Shown: positions 16,109 through 25,426, numbered from the stretch's first letter. The stretch is 64,000 nt of DNA from [Lactobacillus] rogosae (GCA_900112995.1 FONU01000003.1:62001-126000), one strand, 5' to 3'. Notes: generated by a model from the letters alone, not told the origin. Translations and numbers: made by a program.

Positions 16109-17998
16109 ATGAAAGACGAGCAGTTTAAGCCGTATATACCTGCGGATAAGATTACTCCAGAATTCACAGTAACATCTGTTATTATGGGTATGCTTCTTGC
16201 TGTAGTATTCGGTGCTGCTAATGCTTACCTTGGTTTAAGGGTAGGTATGACTGTTTCAGCATCAATCCCAGCAGCCGTTATTTCTATGGGTGTTATACGT
16301 GTCATCATGAAAAAAGATTCTATCCTTGAGAGCAATATGGTTCAGACAATCGGCTCTGCGGGTGAATCGTTAGCAGCAGGTGCTATTTTTACATTGCCTG
16401 TATTATTCTTATGGGCTAAAGATGGAATTATGGATTCTCCATCACTTCTTACAATAATGTTAATATCTCTTTGCGGTGGTATTCTTGGTGTTCTATTTAT
16501 GGTTCCACTTAGAAATGCACTTATCGTTAAAGAACACGGAACACTTCCTTATCCAGAAGGAACAGCTTGTGCTGAAGTATTACTTGCTGGTGAAGAAGGT
16601 GGAGCAAGTGCCAAGTCTGTATTTGCAGGTATGGGATTTGCAGCATTATTTAAGTTCATTACTGATGGAATTAAGGTTATTCCTAGTGTTATTACAGCAC
16701 CTATTAAGTCGCTTAAGACAGAACTTTCAGCAGAAGTATATCCGGCATTACTTGGTGTAGGTTACATATGTGGACCTAAGATTGCATCATATATGTTTGC
16801 TGGTGGTATATTAGGCTGGTTCGTACTTATTCCGGCTATTGTAACATTTGGTGGTTCAACAATACTTTATCCAGGTACAATCTCTATTGCTGATTTATAT
16901 GCAACAAAGGGAGCAAGTGCAATCTGGAGTAATTACATCAAATATATCGGTGCTGGTGCCGTCGCAACAGGTGGTATTATAAGTCTTATTAAGTCATTAC
17001 CACTTATTGTAAAAACATTCTCAGATGCTATCAAGGGAATGAAAGGTGATAAGAACACAGGTAAGCTTCGTACAGAACAGGATATTGATATGAAGGCTAT
17101 TGCAATTGGTATTGTTGTTACAATTGCTATCTGGCTTATTCCAGATATTCCTGTTACAATTCTTGGTGCTATTCTTATAGTAATATTTGGTTTCTTCTTC
17201 GCAACAGTATCTTCTCGTATGGTTGGTATTGTAGGAAGCAGTAACAACCCTGTATCAGGTATGGCTATTGCTACACTTTTATTTGCTACATTATGCCTTA
17301 AGGTTACAGGTGATGTAGGTGTTCATGGTATGAAGGGTGCTATCGGTATCGGTTCTGTAATCTGTATTATCGCAGCTATGGCTGGTGATACATCACAGGA
17401 TTTAAAGACTGGTTATATCCTTGGTGCTACACCTAAGAAGCAGCAGATTGGTGAACTTTTAGGTGCAGTTATTGCAGCATTAACAATCGGTGGCGTTCTT
17501 GTTCTTCTTGACAGTGCATGGGGCTTTGGTACAACAGAACTTGCAGCTCCTCAGGCTACTCTTATGAAGACAATCGTAGAAGGTGTTATGCAAGGAAATC
17601 TTCCTTGGGCACTTGTGTTCATCGGTGTATTTATTGCATTAGTAATTGAAATACTTGGTATTTCAGTTCTTCCAGTAGCAATTGGTTTATACCTTCCATT
17701 AGAGCTTTCAGCAACAATTATGATTGGTGGACTTATCCGTCACTTTGTTGACAAGAAGTCTAAAGATAAGGATAAGGACAACGAAGCAAGTGGTGGAATT
17801 CTTTTCTGCTCAGGACTTATTGCTGGTGAAGGTCTTGTAGGTATTCTTCTTGCTATATTTGCAGTAGTTGGACTTGCAGATCCAATTGATTTATCAGGAA
17901 GCATTTCACTTGGAACAATCGGTTCTATTGTGTTAATGGTTATTATGGTTCTTTTAATATTAAAGAATGCAGTATGGACTAAGAGCAAAGAAAAGTAG
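16109..17998 (+). CDS. OPT-family oligopeptide transporter
   Basis: This 629-residue protein has about fourteen membrane segments and belongs to the OPT family (secondary, proton-driven peptide or metal-chelate uptake). The N-terminal region EFTVTSVIMGMLLAVVFGAANAYLGLRVGMTVSASIPAAVISMG is the family hallmark, and GTLPYPEGTACAEVLLAGE and SSRMVGIVGSSNNPVSGM are further conserved parts. It has a strong AGGAGG site. A PqqD-like gene follows after 13 bp and is surely co-transcribed. The substrate (peptide or siderophore-like complex) cannot be read from sequence. Confidence 0.95.
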   Translation: MKDEQFKPYIPADKITPEFTVTSVIMGMLLAVVFGAANAYLGLRVGMTVSASIPAAVISMGVIRVIMKKDSILESNMVQTIGSAGESLAAGAIFTLPVLFLWAKDGIMDSPSLLTIMLISLCGGILGVLFMVPLRNALIVKEHGTLPYPEGTACAEVLLAGEEGGASAKSVFAGMGFAALFKFITDGIKVIPSVITAPIKSLKTELSAEVYPALLGVGYICGPKIASYMFAGGILGWFVLIPAIVTFGGSTILYPGTISIADLYATKGASAIWSNYIKYIGAGAVATGGIISLIKSLPLIVKTFSDAIKGMKGDKNTGKLRTEQDIDMKAIAIGIVVTIAIWLIPDIPVTILGAILIVIFGFFFATVSSRMVGIVGSSNNPVSGMAIATLLFATLCLKVTGDVGVHGMKGAIGIGSVICIIAAMAGDTSQDLKTGYILGATPKKQQIGELLGAVIAALTIGGVLVLLDSAWGFGTTELAAPQATLMKTIVEGVMQGNLPWALVFIGVFIALVIEILGISVLPVAIGLYLPLELSATIMIGGLIRHFVDKKSKDKDKDNEASGGILFCSGLIAGEGLVGILLAIFAVVGLADPIDLSGSISLGTIGSIVLMVIMVLLILKNAVWTKSKEK

Positions 17999-18011
17999 AG
18001 TGTGAACGAAT

Positions 18012-18377
18012 ATGAAGACAAAATCTAAGAAGGCAAAGGCAGAAAGTGCTAATTACCTTGATTATGTGCCAATGCATAATGAGGATAAATATCCTTTTCA
18101 AACAGACGATAATGGTGCAGTAACAATAATGGTTGAGAATAAAGGTGTGTTTAATAAAATAGCACAGGTTGTATTCAAAAAGCCAAGAATATCAAAGATT
18201 CATCTTGATGAAATGGGTAATTTCATATGGCCATATATAGATGGTGCAAGAACGATATATGATATATCTGAGCTTGTGCACGAGCATTTTGGTGATAAAG
18301 CTGAGCCTTTGTATAAAAGACTTGTACAATATTTTAAGACACTTGAAAGTTATGGTTTTATAACATTCAATAAGTAA
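18012..18377 (+). CDS. PqqD-family small protein
   Basis: This 121-residue soluble protein carries a PqqD-like fold: KIHLDEMGNFIWPYIDGARTIYDISELVHEHFG, then a helix and a final LESYGFITF strand. PqqD proteins bind leader peptides of ribosomally made, modified peptides and present them to radical SAM enzymes. No radical SAM enzyme or precursor peptide is nearby. The partner here is the OPT transporter 13 bp upstream, so a role in peptide recognition linked to transport is an inference. The ribosome site is weak (GAGTG), suggesting translational coupling. Confidence 0.8.
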   Translation: MKTKSKKAKAESANYLDYVPMHNEDKYPFQTDDNGAVTIMVENKGVFNKIAQVVFKKPRISKIHLDEMGNFIWPYIDGARTIYDISELVHEHFGDKAEPLYKRLVQYFKTLESYGFITFNK

Positions 18378-18397
18378 ATACTTAGTTTAGATAAAAG

Positions 18398-18431
18398 GGC
18401 GTAGCAGCGGATAGCTGTTACGTCTTTTTTT
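18398..18431 (+). terminator. Intrinsic terminator of the OPT operon
   Basis: GGCGTAGCAGC (18398-18408) pairs with GCTGTTACGTC (18414-18424), with two G-U pairs, followed by seven T. Confidence 0.88.
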
Positions 18432-18500
18432 AGTGCTTTTATCGTGTATAAGCATATATCTTTTATCAGTTTTACTGGAATATTACAAAATTTACCGAAA

Positions 18501-18532
18501 AACTTTACAACTGTCTTGTCAGCTGTAAAGTT
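18501..18532. promoter_or_regulatory. Likely NiaR operator in front of nadA
   Basis: A 32 bp inverted repeat has arms AACTTTACAACTG (18501-18513) and CAGCTGTAAAGTT (18520-18532) with a single mismatch. Its centre reads TGTCTTGTCA, close to the TGTCTTGACA-type core I recall for NiaR sites. It covers the -35 of the nadA promoter, as expected for a repressor. niaR is the last gene of the operon. Confidence 0.7.
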
Positions 18533-18544
18533 TTGTAGTATACT
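18516..18544 (+). promoter_or_regulatory. Promoter of the nadABC-niaR operon
   Basis: TTGTCA (18516-18521) and TATACT (18539-18544) are spaced by exactly 17 bp. The -35 lies in the operator palindrome. Confidence 0.85.
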
Positions 18545-18578
18545 TTGTGAAATTATAACGATTTCTGGAGGAATACAT

Positions 18579-19487
18579 ATGTCTATCGTAAGCGATATTG
18601 AAAAGTTAAAGAAAGAGAAGAACGCAGTAATACTTGCACATTATTATGTTGATGAAGATGTTCAGGACGTTGCAGATTATATAGGTGACTCGTTTTATTT
18701 AAGCAAGGTGGCTACTAAGGTGAGTCAGGACAGAATTATATTTGCTGGTGTTGAATTTATGGGAGAAAGTGCGAAAATCCTTAATCCTAAGAAAAGAGTG
18801 TTTATGCCGGATATGAATGCAGACTGTCCTATGGCACATATGGCTGACAAAGATGAGATACTTGCTTTAAGAGAAAAGTATGATGACATTGCGGTTGTCT
18901 GTTATATTAATTCAACTGCTGAATTAAAGAAATATTCAGATGTATGTGTAACATCATCTAATGCAGTTAAGATTGTTAAAAATCTTCCTAATAAAAATAT
19001 ATTTTTTATACCAGATAGAAATCTTGGAAGCTATGTTGCGAAACAATGTCCGGATAAGAATTTTATATTTAATAATGGCTGCTGCCCAAGACACGTTGTC
19101 ATTACTAAAGATATGGTGTTAAAGGCTAAAGAATTACACCCAGAGGCTAGATTTGCAGCCCATCCTGAATGTACAGAAGATGTACTGGCACTTGCAGATT
19201 ATGTTGGAAGCACGTCAGGAATTATTGATTATGTTGTTGATACTGATGCAGATGAATATATTATCGGAACAGTTGATGGTGTGTTCAATGAGATAAGAAA
19301 GAAGGCACCAGACAAGAAGCTTTATACAGTTAAGCCTGACCAGGTATGCGTGAATATGAAAAAAGTTACGCTGGATAAGGTGTTAGATGTTCTTGAAAAT
19401 GATACTAATGAGGTATTCGTTGATGAAGAACTTGCACAGTGTGCATTAAAGCCGCTTAATAAAATGCTTGAGCTGGCAGCAAAATAA
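18579..19487 (+). CDS. nadA: Quinolinate synthase A
   Basis: The 302-residue enzyme condenses iminoaspartate with dihydroxyacetone phosphate to quinolinate using a 4Fe-4S cluster. The three cluster cysteines are visible at C83 (NADCPMAH), C168 (NNGCCPRH) and C257 (KPDQVC), matching the spacing of short-form NadA. HYYVDEDVQDVADYIGDS at the N-terminus is the first of the triplicated domains. The ATG at 18579 has TGGAGGA 7 nt upstream; an earlier frame from 18444 would run through the operator and is rejected. It is the first gene of the de novo NAD operon. Confidence 0.97.
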   Translation: MSIVSDIEKLKKEKNAVILAHYYVDEDVQDVADYIGDSFYLSKVATKVSQDRIIFAGVEFMGESAKILNPKKRVFMPDMNADCPMAHMADKDEILALREKYDDIAVVCYINSTAELKKYSDVCVTSSNAVKIVKNLPNKNIFFIPDRNLGSYVAKQCPDKNFIFNNGCCPRHVVITKDMVLKAKELHPEARFAAHPECTEDVLALADYVGSTSGIIDYVVDTDADEYIIGTVDGVFNEIRKKAPDKKLYTVKPDQVCVNMKKVTLDKVLDVLENDTNEVFVDEELAQCALKPLNKMLELAAK

Positions 19488-19563
19488 TATGATTAATATT
19501 AAAATACATTGCAGATAAATGGTATATAACAAACTGGTATAATTAAAGAAATGGAGTAAAATT

Positions 19564-20874
19564 ATGGAAACAGATGTATTAATAGTAGGCTGCGGCTGTT
19601 CAGGTCTTTATTGTGCACTCAATCTTCCGAGAGATAAGCGAATTCTTATGATAACAAGCAGTGATGCAGAAAGCAGTGATTCATATCTTGCACAGGGGGG
19701 AATGTGTATGTTAAAGGATGATAGTGATTATGACAGTTATTTTGAGGATACACTTAAAGCAGGACATTATGAGAATGATAAGAAATCAGTAGAGATAATG
19801 ATTCGTTCGTCAAGAGATGTTGTCAAGGATTTAATTGAGACAGGTGCTGATTTTAAGAAAGATGAGCAGGGCAATCTTGCATACACTAAAGAGGGAGCAC
19901 ACAGCAGTAACAGAATAATATTCCATGAGGACGTTACAGGAAAAGAGATAACAAGTCATCTGCTTGAAAGAGTAAGGGAGCTTCCTAATGTAACATTATT
20001 AGAGAATACAAGGATGTTAGACATTATAAGCTATAATAATGAATGTGTTGGTGCAGTTATAAGAAAATCAGATAACAGCCTTATGACAGTTAAGGCAGAT
20101 GTCACTGTTCTTGCAACAGGCGGAATAGGTGGTCTTTATAGACATTCAACTAATTTCAGACATCTTACAGGCGACTCGATTGCAATTGCTGTTAAGCATA
20201 ATGTTGAAATAAAGGATATTAACTATGTCCAGATTCATCCAACAACATTTTATTCTAAAGATGAGAAGGACAGAAGCTTTCTTATATCTGAGTCAGTAAG
20301 AGGCGAGGGTGCAAAGCTTTATGACAAGAATGGCGAAAGATTTGTTAATGAACTTCTGCCAAGGGATTTACTTACACAGGCTATATATGAGCAGATGAAA
20401 AAGGACGGAACAGATCACGTCTGGGAAGATTTAAGGACGATTCCAGAAGCTGAGCTGAAATCGCATTTTCCTAATATAGTTGAGCATTGCAGACAGCAGG
20501 GGTATGATGTAACTAAAGAATGCATACCAGTTGTACCGGCACAGCATTATTTTATGGGTGGCATAAAGGTTGATTATGAGAGCAGGACATCTATGGACAG
20601 ATTATATGCAATAGGTGAAACAGCCTGCAATGGTGTTCACGGAAGAAACAGGCTTGCGAGCAATTCGCTTCTTGAAAGCCTTGTATTTGCCAAGAGAGCA
20701 GCTCATAATATGATAGATAGCGAATTAGCTGATAAACTTAATGCATCGGCCGATGCCTATGTTACTAATATGAAGCTTACGGATTATGAAGATGAAAATG
20801 CTTTGAATGAATTATATGCAAAGCTTGTAAAAGATAAAATAGATGAAGCAGATGCAGGAAAGCAGACAGCATAA
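19564..20874 (+). CDS. nadB: L-aspartate oxidase
   Basis: This 436-residue FAD enzyme oxidises aspartate to iminoaspartate, the substrate of NadA. The N-terminal dinucleotide fold VGCGCSGLYCAL, the SYLAQGGM flavin loop, HEDVTGKEI, and ESVRGEGAKLYDKNGERF are typical of NadB and the fumarate-reductase flavoprotein superfamily. The anaerobic setting means fumarate rather than oxygen may be the electron acceptor (inference). It is somewhat shorter than the 510-540 residues of proteobacterial NadB, with a reduced C-terminal helical domain, as common in Clostridia. The gap to nadA is 76 bp. Confidence 0.95.
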   Translation: METDVLIVGCGCSGLYCALNLPRDKRILMITSSDAESSDSYLAQGGMCMLKDDSDYDSYFEDTLKAGHYENDKKSVEIMIRSSRDVVKDLIETGADFKKDEQGNLAYTKEGAHSSNRIIFHEDVTGKEITSHLLERVRELPNVTLLENTRMLDIISYNNECVGAVIRKSDNSLMTVKADVTVLATGGIGGLYRHSTNFRHLTGDSIAIAVKHNVEIKDINYVQIHPTTFYSKDEKDRSFLISESVRGEGAKLYDKNGERFVNELLPRDLLTQAIYEQMKKDGTDHVWEDLRTIPEAELKSHFPNIVEHCRQQGYDVTKECIPVVPAQHYFMGGIKVDYESRTSMDRLYAIGETACNGVHGRNRLASNSLLESLVFAKRAAHNMIDSELADKLNASADAYVTNMKLTDYEDENALNELYAKLVKDKIDEADAGKQTA

Positions 20875-20877
20875 AAA

Positions 20878-20973
20878 GAAAAATATGGTATAATATGACT
20901 ACTTCGTAGTCACTTAGAAGTTTCTTCGAAACTTCGGATGCGTGGAAAAGCAACGCAGAAAATATGGTATAAT
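20878..20973. repeat. Hairpin cluster flanked by a 15-16 bp direct repeat (nadB-nadC gap)
   Basis: AAAATATGGTATAAT occurs at 20880-20894 and again at 20959-20973. Between the copies are three hairpins: GACTAC-TTC-GTAGTC (20897-20911), GAAGTTTC-TTC-GAAACTTC (20917-20935) and TGCGT/ACGCA (20939-20957). The arrangement resembles an insertion that duplicated its target inside the operon. The second repeat copy carries a TATAAT 8 bp ahead of the nadC ribosome site region. Confidence 0.75.
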
Positions 20974-20986
20974 CAGGAGAATAAAT

Positions 20987-21844
20987 ATGTTTGATAATGT
21001 TACTTTAAAATTAAATGCAGATCCATTAATAATCAGTGCGTTAAAGGAAGATATAACAAGTGAAGATGTGTCGACTAACAGTGTTATGCCAGAACCTAAG
21101 AAGGGCGAGGTACAGCTTATATGCAAGCAGGATGGAATCATATGCGGACTTCCGATATTTGCAAGGGTATTCACACTTCTTGATGAGAATACAGTTGTTG
21201 ATTTAAAAGTAAAAGATGGAGATAAAGTTACTAAGGGAGAGCTTCTTGCAGTTGTAACAGGTGACATAAAAGTGTTATTATGTGGGGAGAGAACAGCACT
21301 TAATTACTTACAGAGAATGAGTGGAATTGCTACATATACTAATGAAGTTGCCCAGTGTCTTGAAGGAACAGGTATTAAGCTTCTGGATACAAGAAAGACA
21401 ACACCTAATAATAGATTATTTGAAAAGTATGCAGTAAGAGTCGGTGGCGGTAATAACCACAGATACAATCTTACAGATGGCGTGCTTCTTAAGGATAATC
21501 ATATAGGAGCGGCTGGCGGAGTAGCTAAGGCTGTTAAAATGGCAAAGGAATATGCACCATTTGTAAGAAAAATAGAAATTGAGGTTGAAAATCTTGATAT
21601 GGTCCGTGAGGCTGTTGAAGCAGGAGCAGATATAATTATGCTTGATAATATGTCACACGATACTATGAAAGAAGCTCTTAATATAATTGACGGCAGGGCA
21701 GAGGTTGAAATATCTGGTAATATTACCAAAGAGAACCTTGAAAAGTTATCAGGACTTTCTGTTGATTATGTATCAAGCGGAGCACTTACACATTCAGCAC
21801 CGATTATGGATATATCATTAAAAAATCTTCACCCAATTGAATAG
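20987..21844 (+). CDS. nadC: Nicotinate-nucleotide pyrophosphorylase (carboxylating)
   Basis: The 285-residue enzyme turns quinolinate and PRPP into nicotinate mononucleotide. The signature TRKTTPNNRLFEKYAVRVGGG followed by NNHRYNLTDGVLLKDNHI carries the conserved Arg/Lys/His substrate-binding residues, and the C-terminal barrel ends with EISGNITKENL and DYVSSGALTHS. The ATG at 20987 follows CAGGAGA by 7 nt; an upstream start at 20942 would lie in the hairpin cluster and is rejected. It is the third gene of the nad operon. Confidence 0.97.
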   Translation: MFDNVTLKLNADPLIISALKEDITSEDVSTNSVMPEPKKGEVQLICKQDGIICGLPIFARVFTLLDENTVVDLKVKDGDKVTKGELLAVVTGDIKVLLCGERTALNYLQRMSGIATYTNEVAQCLEGTGIKLLDTRKTTPNNRLFEKYAVRVGGGNNHRYNLTDGVLLKDNHIGAAGGVAKAVKMAKEYAPFVRKIEIEVENLDMVREAVEAGADIIMLDNMSHDTMKEALNIIDGRAEVEISGNITKENLEKLSGLSVDYVSSGALTHSAPIMDISLKNLHPIE

Positions 21845-21863
21845 ATGAAAATGGAGAGATAGT

Positions 21864-22412
21864 ATGAACGGAGAACAAAGACGTGAAAAAATAATAGATA
21901 TTCTTAATAGTAGTAGTAAGCCTGTTTCGGGAGTTGCACTTGCCAGCATGCTTAATGTGAGCAGACAGGTAATTGTTCAGGATATAGCACTTATAAGAGC
22001 TTCTGATAATGAAATATCATCAACTAACAGGGGATATGTTATCCGTAAGAAGAATGAACATACAAGAATATTTAAGGTCGTTCATACAGAAGCAGATGTA
22101 GAAGCAGAGCTTAACAGTATTGTTGATATGGGTGGCTGGGTTAAAGATGTGTTCGTATATCACAAAGTATACGGAGTTATTAAGGCAGATCTTAATCTGC
22201 ACTCAAGGCGTGATATTAAAGATTATATGGCAGAGATTGGAAATGGAAAGTCTAATCTGTTAATGAATGTCACATCAGGGTATCATTATCATACAGTGAT
22301 AGCACCTGATGAGGACACGTTGGACATTATTCAGGAGAAGCTTGACAGGCTTGGTTTTCTTGCAAGATTACAGGAGTATGAACCTGTTGATTTCTGGAGC
22401 AGTAAAGCGTAA
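21864..22412 (+). CDS. niaR: NiaR-type transcriptional repressor of NAD synthesis
   Basis: The 182-residue protein has an N-terminal winged helix (HTH_11 type, RREKIIDILNSS and LASMLNVSRQVIVQDIALIR) and a C-terminal 3H domain named for three conserved histidines, here in VYHKVYG, NLHSRRD and the SGYHYHTV region. NiaR binds nicotinate and represses NAD synthesis and niacin uptake genes. It sits 19 bp after nadC, and an inverted-repeat operator covers the promoter in front of nadA, so feedback control of its own operon is likely. Confidence 0.93.
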   Translation: MNGEQRREKIIDILNSSSKPVSGVALASMLNVSRQVIVQDIALIRASDNEISSTNRGYVIRKKNEHTRIFKVVHTEADVEAELNSIVDMGGWVKDVFVYHKVYGVIKADLNLHSRRDIKDYMAEIGNGKSNLLMNVTSGYHYHTVIAPDEDTLDIIQEKLDRLGFLARLQEYEPVDFWSSKA

Positions 22413-22495
22413 AATGTGAATTAGATACTTATTGATGAGTATTATAAGTAACGCAGACTGTATAATGATTAAGGTTATGTGGTTATGGAGGATAT

Positions 22496-23320
22496 ATGGT
22501 TAAACTTATTGCACTGGATTTGGACAGAACAACACTTACATCGGACGGACACTTATCGGAGGCTAACAAAAGAGCTTTAAGCGGGGCAATTAAAAGAGGT
22601 GTCCATGTATGTATTGCCAGCGGCAGGGCATTTGATACTCTTCCAGAGGAAGTGCTTAATGTACAGGGAATAGAGTATGCAATAACAAGCAATGGTGCAA
22701 GTGTATACAGGATTGCAGATAGAAAATGTATTAAGTCATATATACTAAAACCACAGTCCGTTGATAATGTCCTGTCGGTATGCAAGCAGTACCCTGTTAC
22801 TTATGAGGCATTTATAAGAGGGTGTGCATATGCGGCAAAGGAGTATATTGACAATCCTGTAAAGTATGGTGCAACAGAAAATGCGATACAATATGTACGT
22901 TCCACAAGAATATTAAAAGAGAATATTATACAATTTATCAATGAGCATAGAAATGAACTTGATTGTATGGATATTGTCCTTGATGATGATATTTTAAAGC
23001 GTAAGATTATTGATGAACTTTATGAGTCTGACAAGGATATATATATTACAAGCTCAGTAAAACAGCTTATAGAAATATCCTATAAAGATGCTGGAAAGAG
23101 GTCAGGAGTACAATATCTTGCAGGACTTCTTGGCATAGACAGGAAAGATATTGCGGCATTTGGCGATGCGGATAATGATATTGATATGATACAATTCGCA
23201 GGCTACGGTGTTGTTATGGGTAATGCAACAGAACATTTAAAGAGCATTGCTGATTATGTGACTAAAAGCAATGATGAAGATGGTGTGGCATATGCTATAG
23301 AGAATATATTGTTGAATTAA
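22496..23320 (+). CDS. HAD-superfamily phosphatase, Cof type
   Basis: The 274-residue protein is a type IIB HAD hydrolase. Motif I is LDLDRTTL (nucleophile D8 in the sequence LIALDLDRTT), motif II is IASGRAF, and motif IV is FGDADNDIDMI. A large cap domain is inserted in the middle, as in Cof/YbiV sugar-phosphatases. Substrates in this family are sugar phosphates, FMN or PLP, and cannot be told from sequence. GGAGG precedes the ATG by 5 nt. It lies 83 bp after niaR and may be read with the nad operon. Confidence 0.88.
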   Translation: MVKLIALDLDRTTLTSDGHLSEANKRALSGAIKRGVHVCIASGRAFDTLPEEVLNVQGIEYAITSNGASVYRIADRKCIKSYILKPQSVDNVLSVCKQYPVTYEAFIRGCAYAAKEYIDNPVKYGATENAIQYVRSTRILKENIIQFINEHRNELDCMDIVLDDDILKRKIIDELYESDKDIYITSSVKQLIEISYKDAGKRSGVQYLAGLLGIDRKDIAAFGDADNDIDMIQFAGYGVVMGNATEHLKSIADYVTKSNDEDGVAYAIENILLN

Positions 23321-23650
23321 AAAAGTTATGCTGATTTATGTGAATATTTAAATGCCTGTATTTTAATATATCTGTCGAACTATATATATTATATATGCTA
23401 TATATGCTATATAGCATACAAAGTGTACATAGGAATATATTGTTATATGTCAATGACTATATTAAAAGTGTTGGTGATATGAAATTGATATATATATCAA
23501 ACATAAGTTGATAAATATCATAAAAATGTGTAATATATAATATTGGCTGTTGCCGTAATGATATGTGAATGTATAAGCGCATTATAGCATTGTATATAAT
23601 TATATAATACATAGAAGTTATATGAGAATATGCGCAGAAATGAGGATGAA
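23321..23650. other. AT-rich gap with perfect palindromes before gltX
   Basis: No gene is supportable in these 330 bp. They hold two perfect 16 bp palindromes, TATGCTATATAGCATA (23403-23418) and TTGATATATATATCAA (23485-23500), and two TATAAT sequences (23595-23600, 23603-23608) that could be -10 elements for gltX, without a good -35. Confidence 0.5.
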
Positions 23651-25306
23651 ATGGATAATCAGAAATTAGCAGATTTATTATTTCCGGAAGTAGTTAATAC
23701 TCCTGAATATTATGAAGAGAAATTCCCATATAGAAAGCTTCCTAATAAGGCAGAAGTTACACGTATGGCACCAAGTCCAACAGGATTTATTCATCTGGGC
23801 AATCTCTATAGTGCACTTGCTGATGAGAGAATTGCACACAGAAATGGTGGCGTATTTTATCTTAGAATAGAAGATACAGATGAGAAAAGAAAAGTTGATG
23901 GTGCAGTAGAAACAATTATTAATGTATTAAGATATTTTGATATTGAATTTGATGAGGGTGCTGGCTTTGATGATACAGATCCAAGAAATGCTTATGGACC
24001 ATATTTCCAGAGACAGAGAGTTGAAATATATCATACATATGCTAAGAGCCTTGTAGAAAGAGGACTTGCTTACCCATGCTTTTGTACAGAGGAGGAGCTT
24101 GATAAGGTAAGGGCAAAGCAGGAAGAAGATAAGGTTCTTACAGGTTATTATGGAGAATATGCGACTTGTCGTAACCTCTCTTATGAAGAGATAGAAGCTA
24201 ATATTAAGGCTGGTAAGCCATATGTATTAAGACTTCGTTCACAGGGAAGCCCTGATAAGGAGATTACATTTGTTGATGCAATCAAGGGAGAGATTAAGCT
24301 TCCAGAGAATATACACGACATTGTGCTTTTAAAGAAAGATGGTATTCCAACATACCATTTTGCACATGCAATTGATGACCATCTTATGAGAACAACTACA
24401 GTTGTAAGAGGTGGTGAGTGGCTTGCATCAGCTCCTATACATTATGAGTTATTCCATTTATTGGGCTTTAAGATGCCGGCTTACGCACATACAGCACATC
24501 TTATGAAGTTTGATGAGGAGACAGGAGGCAAGAGAAAGTTATCTAAGAGAAAAGACCCAGAGCTTTCACTTGATTATTATAGGAAGGACGGATACCATCC
24601 ATATACAATGAAGGTATATCTTCTTACGCTTCTTAATTCTAACTTTGAAGAGTGGCACGAGAAGTTCCCGGACAAGGATATCAATGAGTTCCCATTCTCA
24701 GTAGAGAAGATGAACCAGTCAGGTGCACTCTTTGATAAGGATAAGCTTCATAATATATGTAAGAATGAATTATCTAAGCTTTCAGAAGAAGAACTTTACG
24801 ATTTCCTTTATGACTGGGCTAAGGAGAATGAACCAGAAAATGTAGAGAAATGGTTCGGCGATAGAGAAAAGATGTTACAAATTCTCCGCCTTTATATGGG
24901 TGTCGGTGCTAAGAGAAGAAGAAAAGATTTAATGTATGCAAAGCAGATATTTGAACTTATCTCTTATTTCTTTGACGGTGAGTCAGCAGAGGAAATGGAC
25001 GAATTCAAGCTTGATGAAGATATGGTAAGTAAGATACTAAAGAGTTATCTTGCAAAGTATGACCATAATGATGATAATTCAGTATGGTTTAACAAGCTTA
25101 AGGAGATAGCAGATGAGCACGGCTTTGCTTCAGATATGAAGGCTTACAAGGCTAATCCAGAGAATTTCAAGGGAAATGTATCTGATATAGCTGAAGCTGT
25201 AAGGATTGCAGTTACAGGACGTGCCAATACACCTGACCTTTGGACAATAGTTCATATTATGGGTGAGGAGCAGATGACAGAAAGAATTAAGAAGCATATT
25301 AAGTAA
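23651..25306 (+). CDS. gltX: Glutamyl-tRNA synthetase (class I)
   Basis: The 551-residue enzyme has the class I HIGH-type motif PSPTGFIHLGN near residue 50 and the KMSKS-type motif KRKLSKRKDP near residue 300. RIEDTDEKR follows the first motif as in GlnRS/GluRS enzymes. The C-terminal part (about 380-551) is an anticodon-binding region unlike that of Escherichia coli and typical of a Clostridia GltX group. The ATG at 23651 follows GAGGATGAA; an in-frame ATG at 23630 lacks a ribosome site. No T-box is visible upstream. Whether it is discriminating or charges both tRNA-Glu and tRNA-Gln cannot be told here. Confidence 0.94.
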   Translation: MDNQKLADLLFPEVVNTPEYYEEKFPYRKLPNKAEVTRMAPSPTGFIHLGNLYSALADERIAHRNGGVFYLRIEDTDEKRKVDGAVETIINVLRYFDIEFDEGAGFDDTDPRNAYGPYFQRQRVEIYHTYAKSLVERGLAYPCFCTEEELDKVRAKQEEDKVLTGYYGEYATCRNLSYEEIEANIKAGKPYVLRLRSQGSPDKEITFVDAIKGEIKLPENIHDIVLLKKDGIPTYHFAHAIDDHLMRTTTVVRGGEWLASAPIHYELFHLLGFKMPAYAHTAHLMKFDEETGGKRKLSKRKDPELSLDYYRKDGYHPYTMKVYLLTLLNSNFEEWHEKFPDKDINEFPFSVEKMNQSGALFDKDKLHNICKNELSKLSEEELYDFLYDWAKENEPENVEKWFGDREKMLQILRLYMGVGAKRRRKDLMYAKQIFELISYFFDGESAEEMDEFKLDEDMVSKILKSYLAKYDHNDDNSVWFNKLKEIADEHGFASDMKAYKANPENFKGNVSDIAEAVRIAVTGRANTPDLWTIVHIMGEEQMTERIKKHIK

Positions 25307-25426
25307 TTGTGCATAAGCAGTTTAATAAACTGGGGAATTGATATACAAAAAGAATATTATACAAGTAGATTAATATACCAAAGAATTAATATGTTGACAG
25401 AACAATATGCAGGAATGGAGATTAAT

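Noticed and set aside
23321-23650. T-box leader or phage attachment site before gltX
   Set aside because: No T-box sequence (TGGNACC) or terminator/antiterminator pair; the two 16 bp palindromes are simple AT-rich dyads with no integrase nearby.
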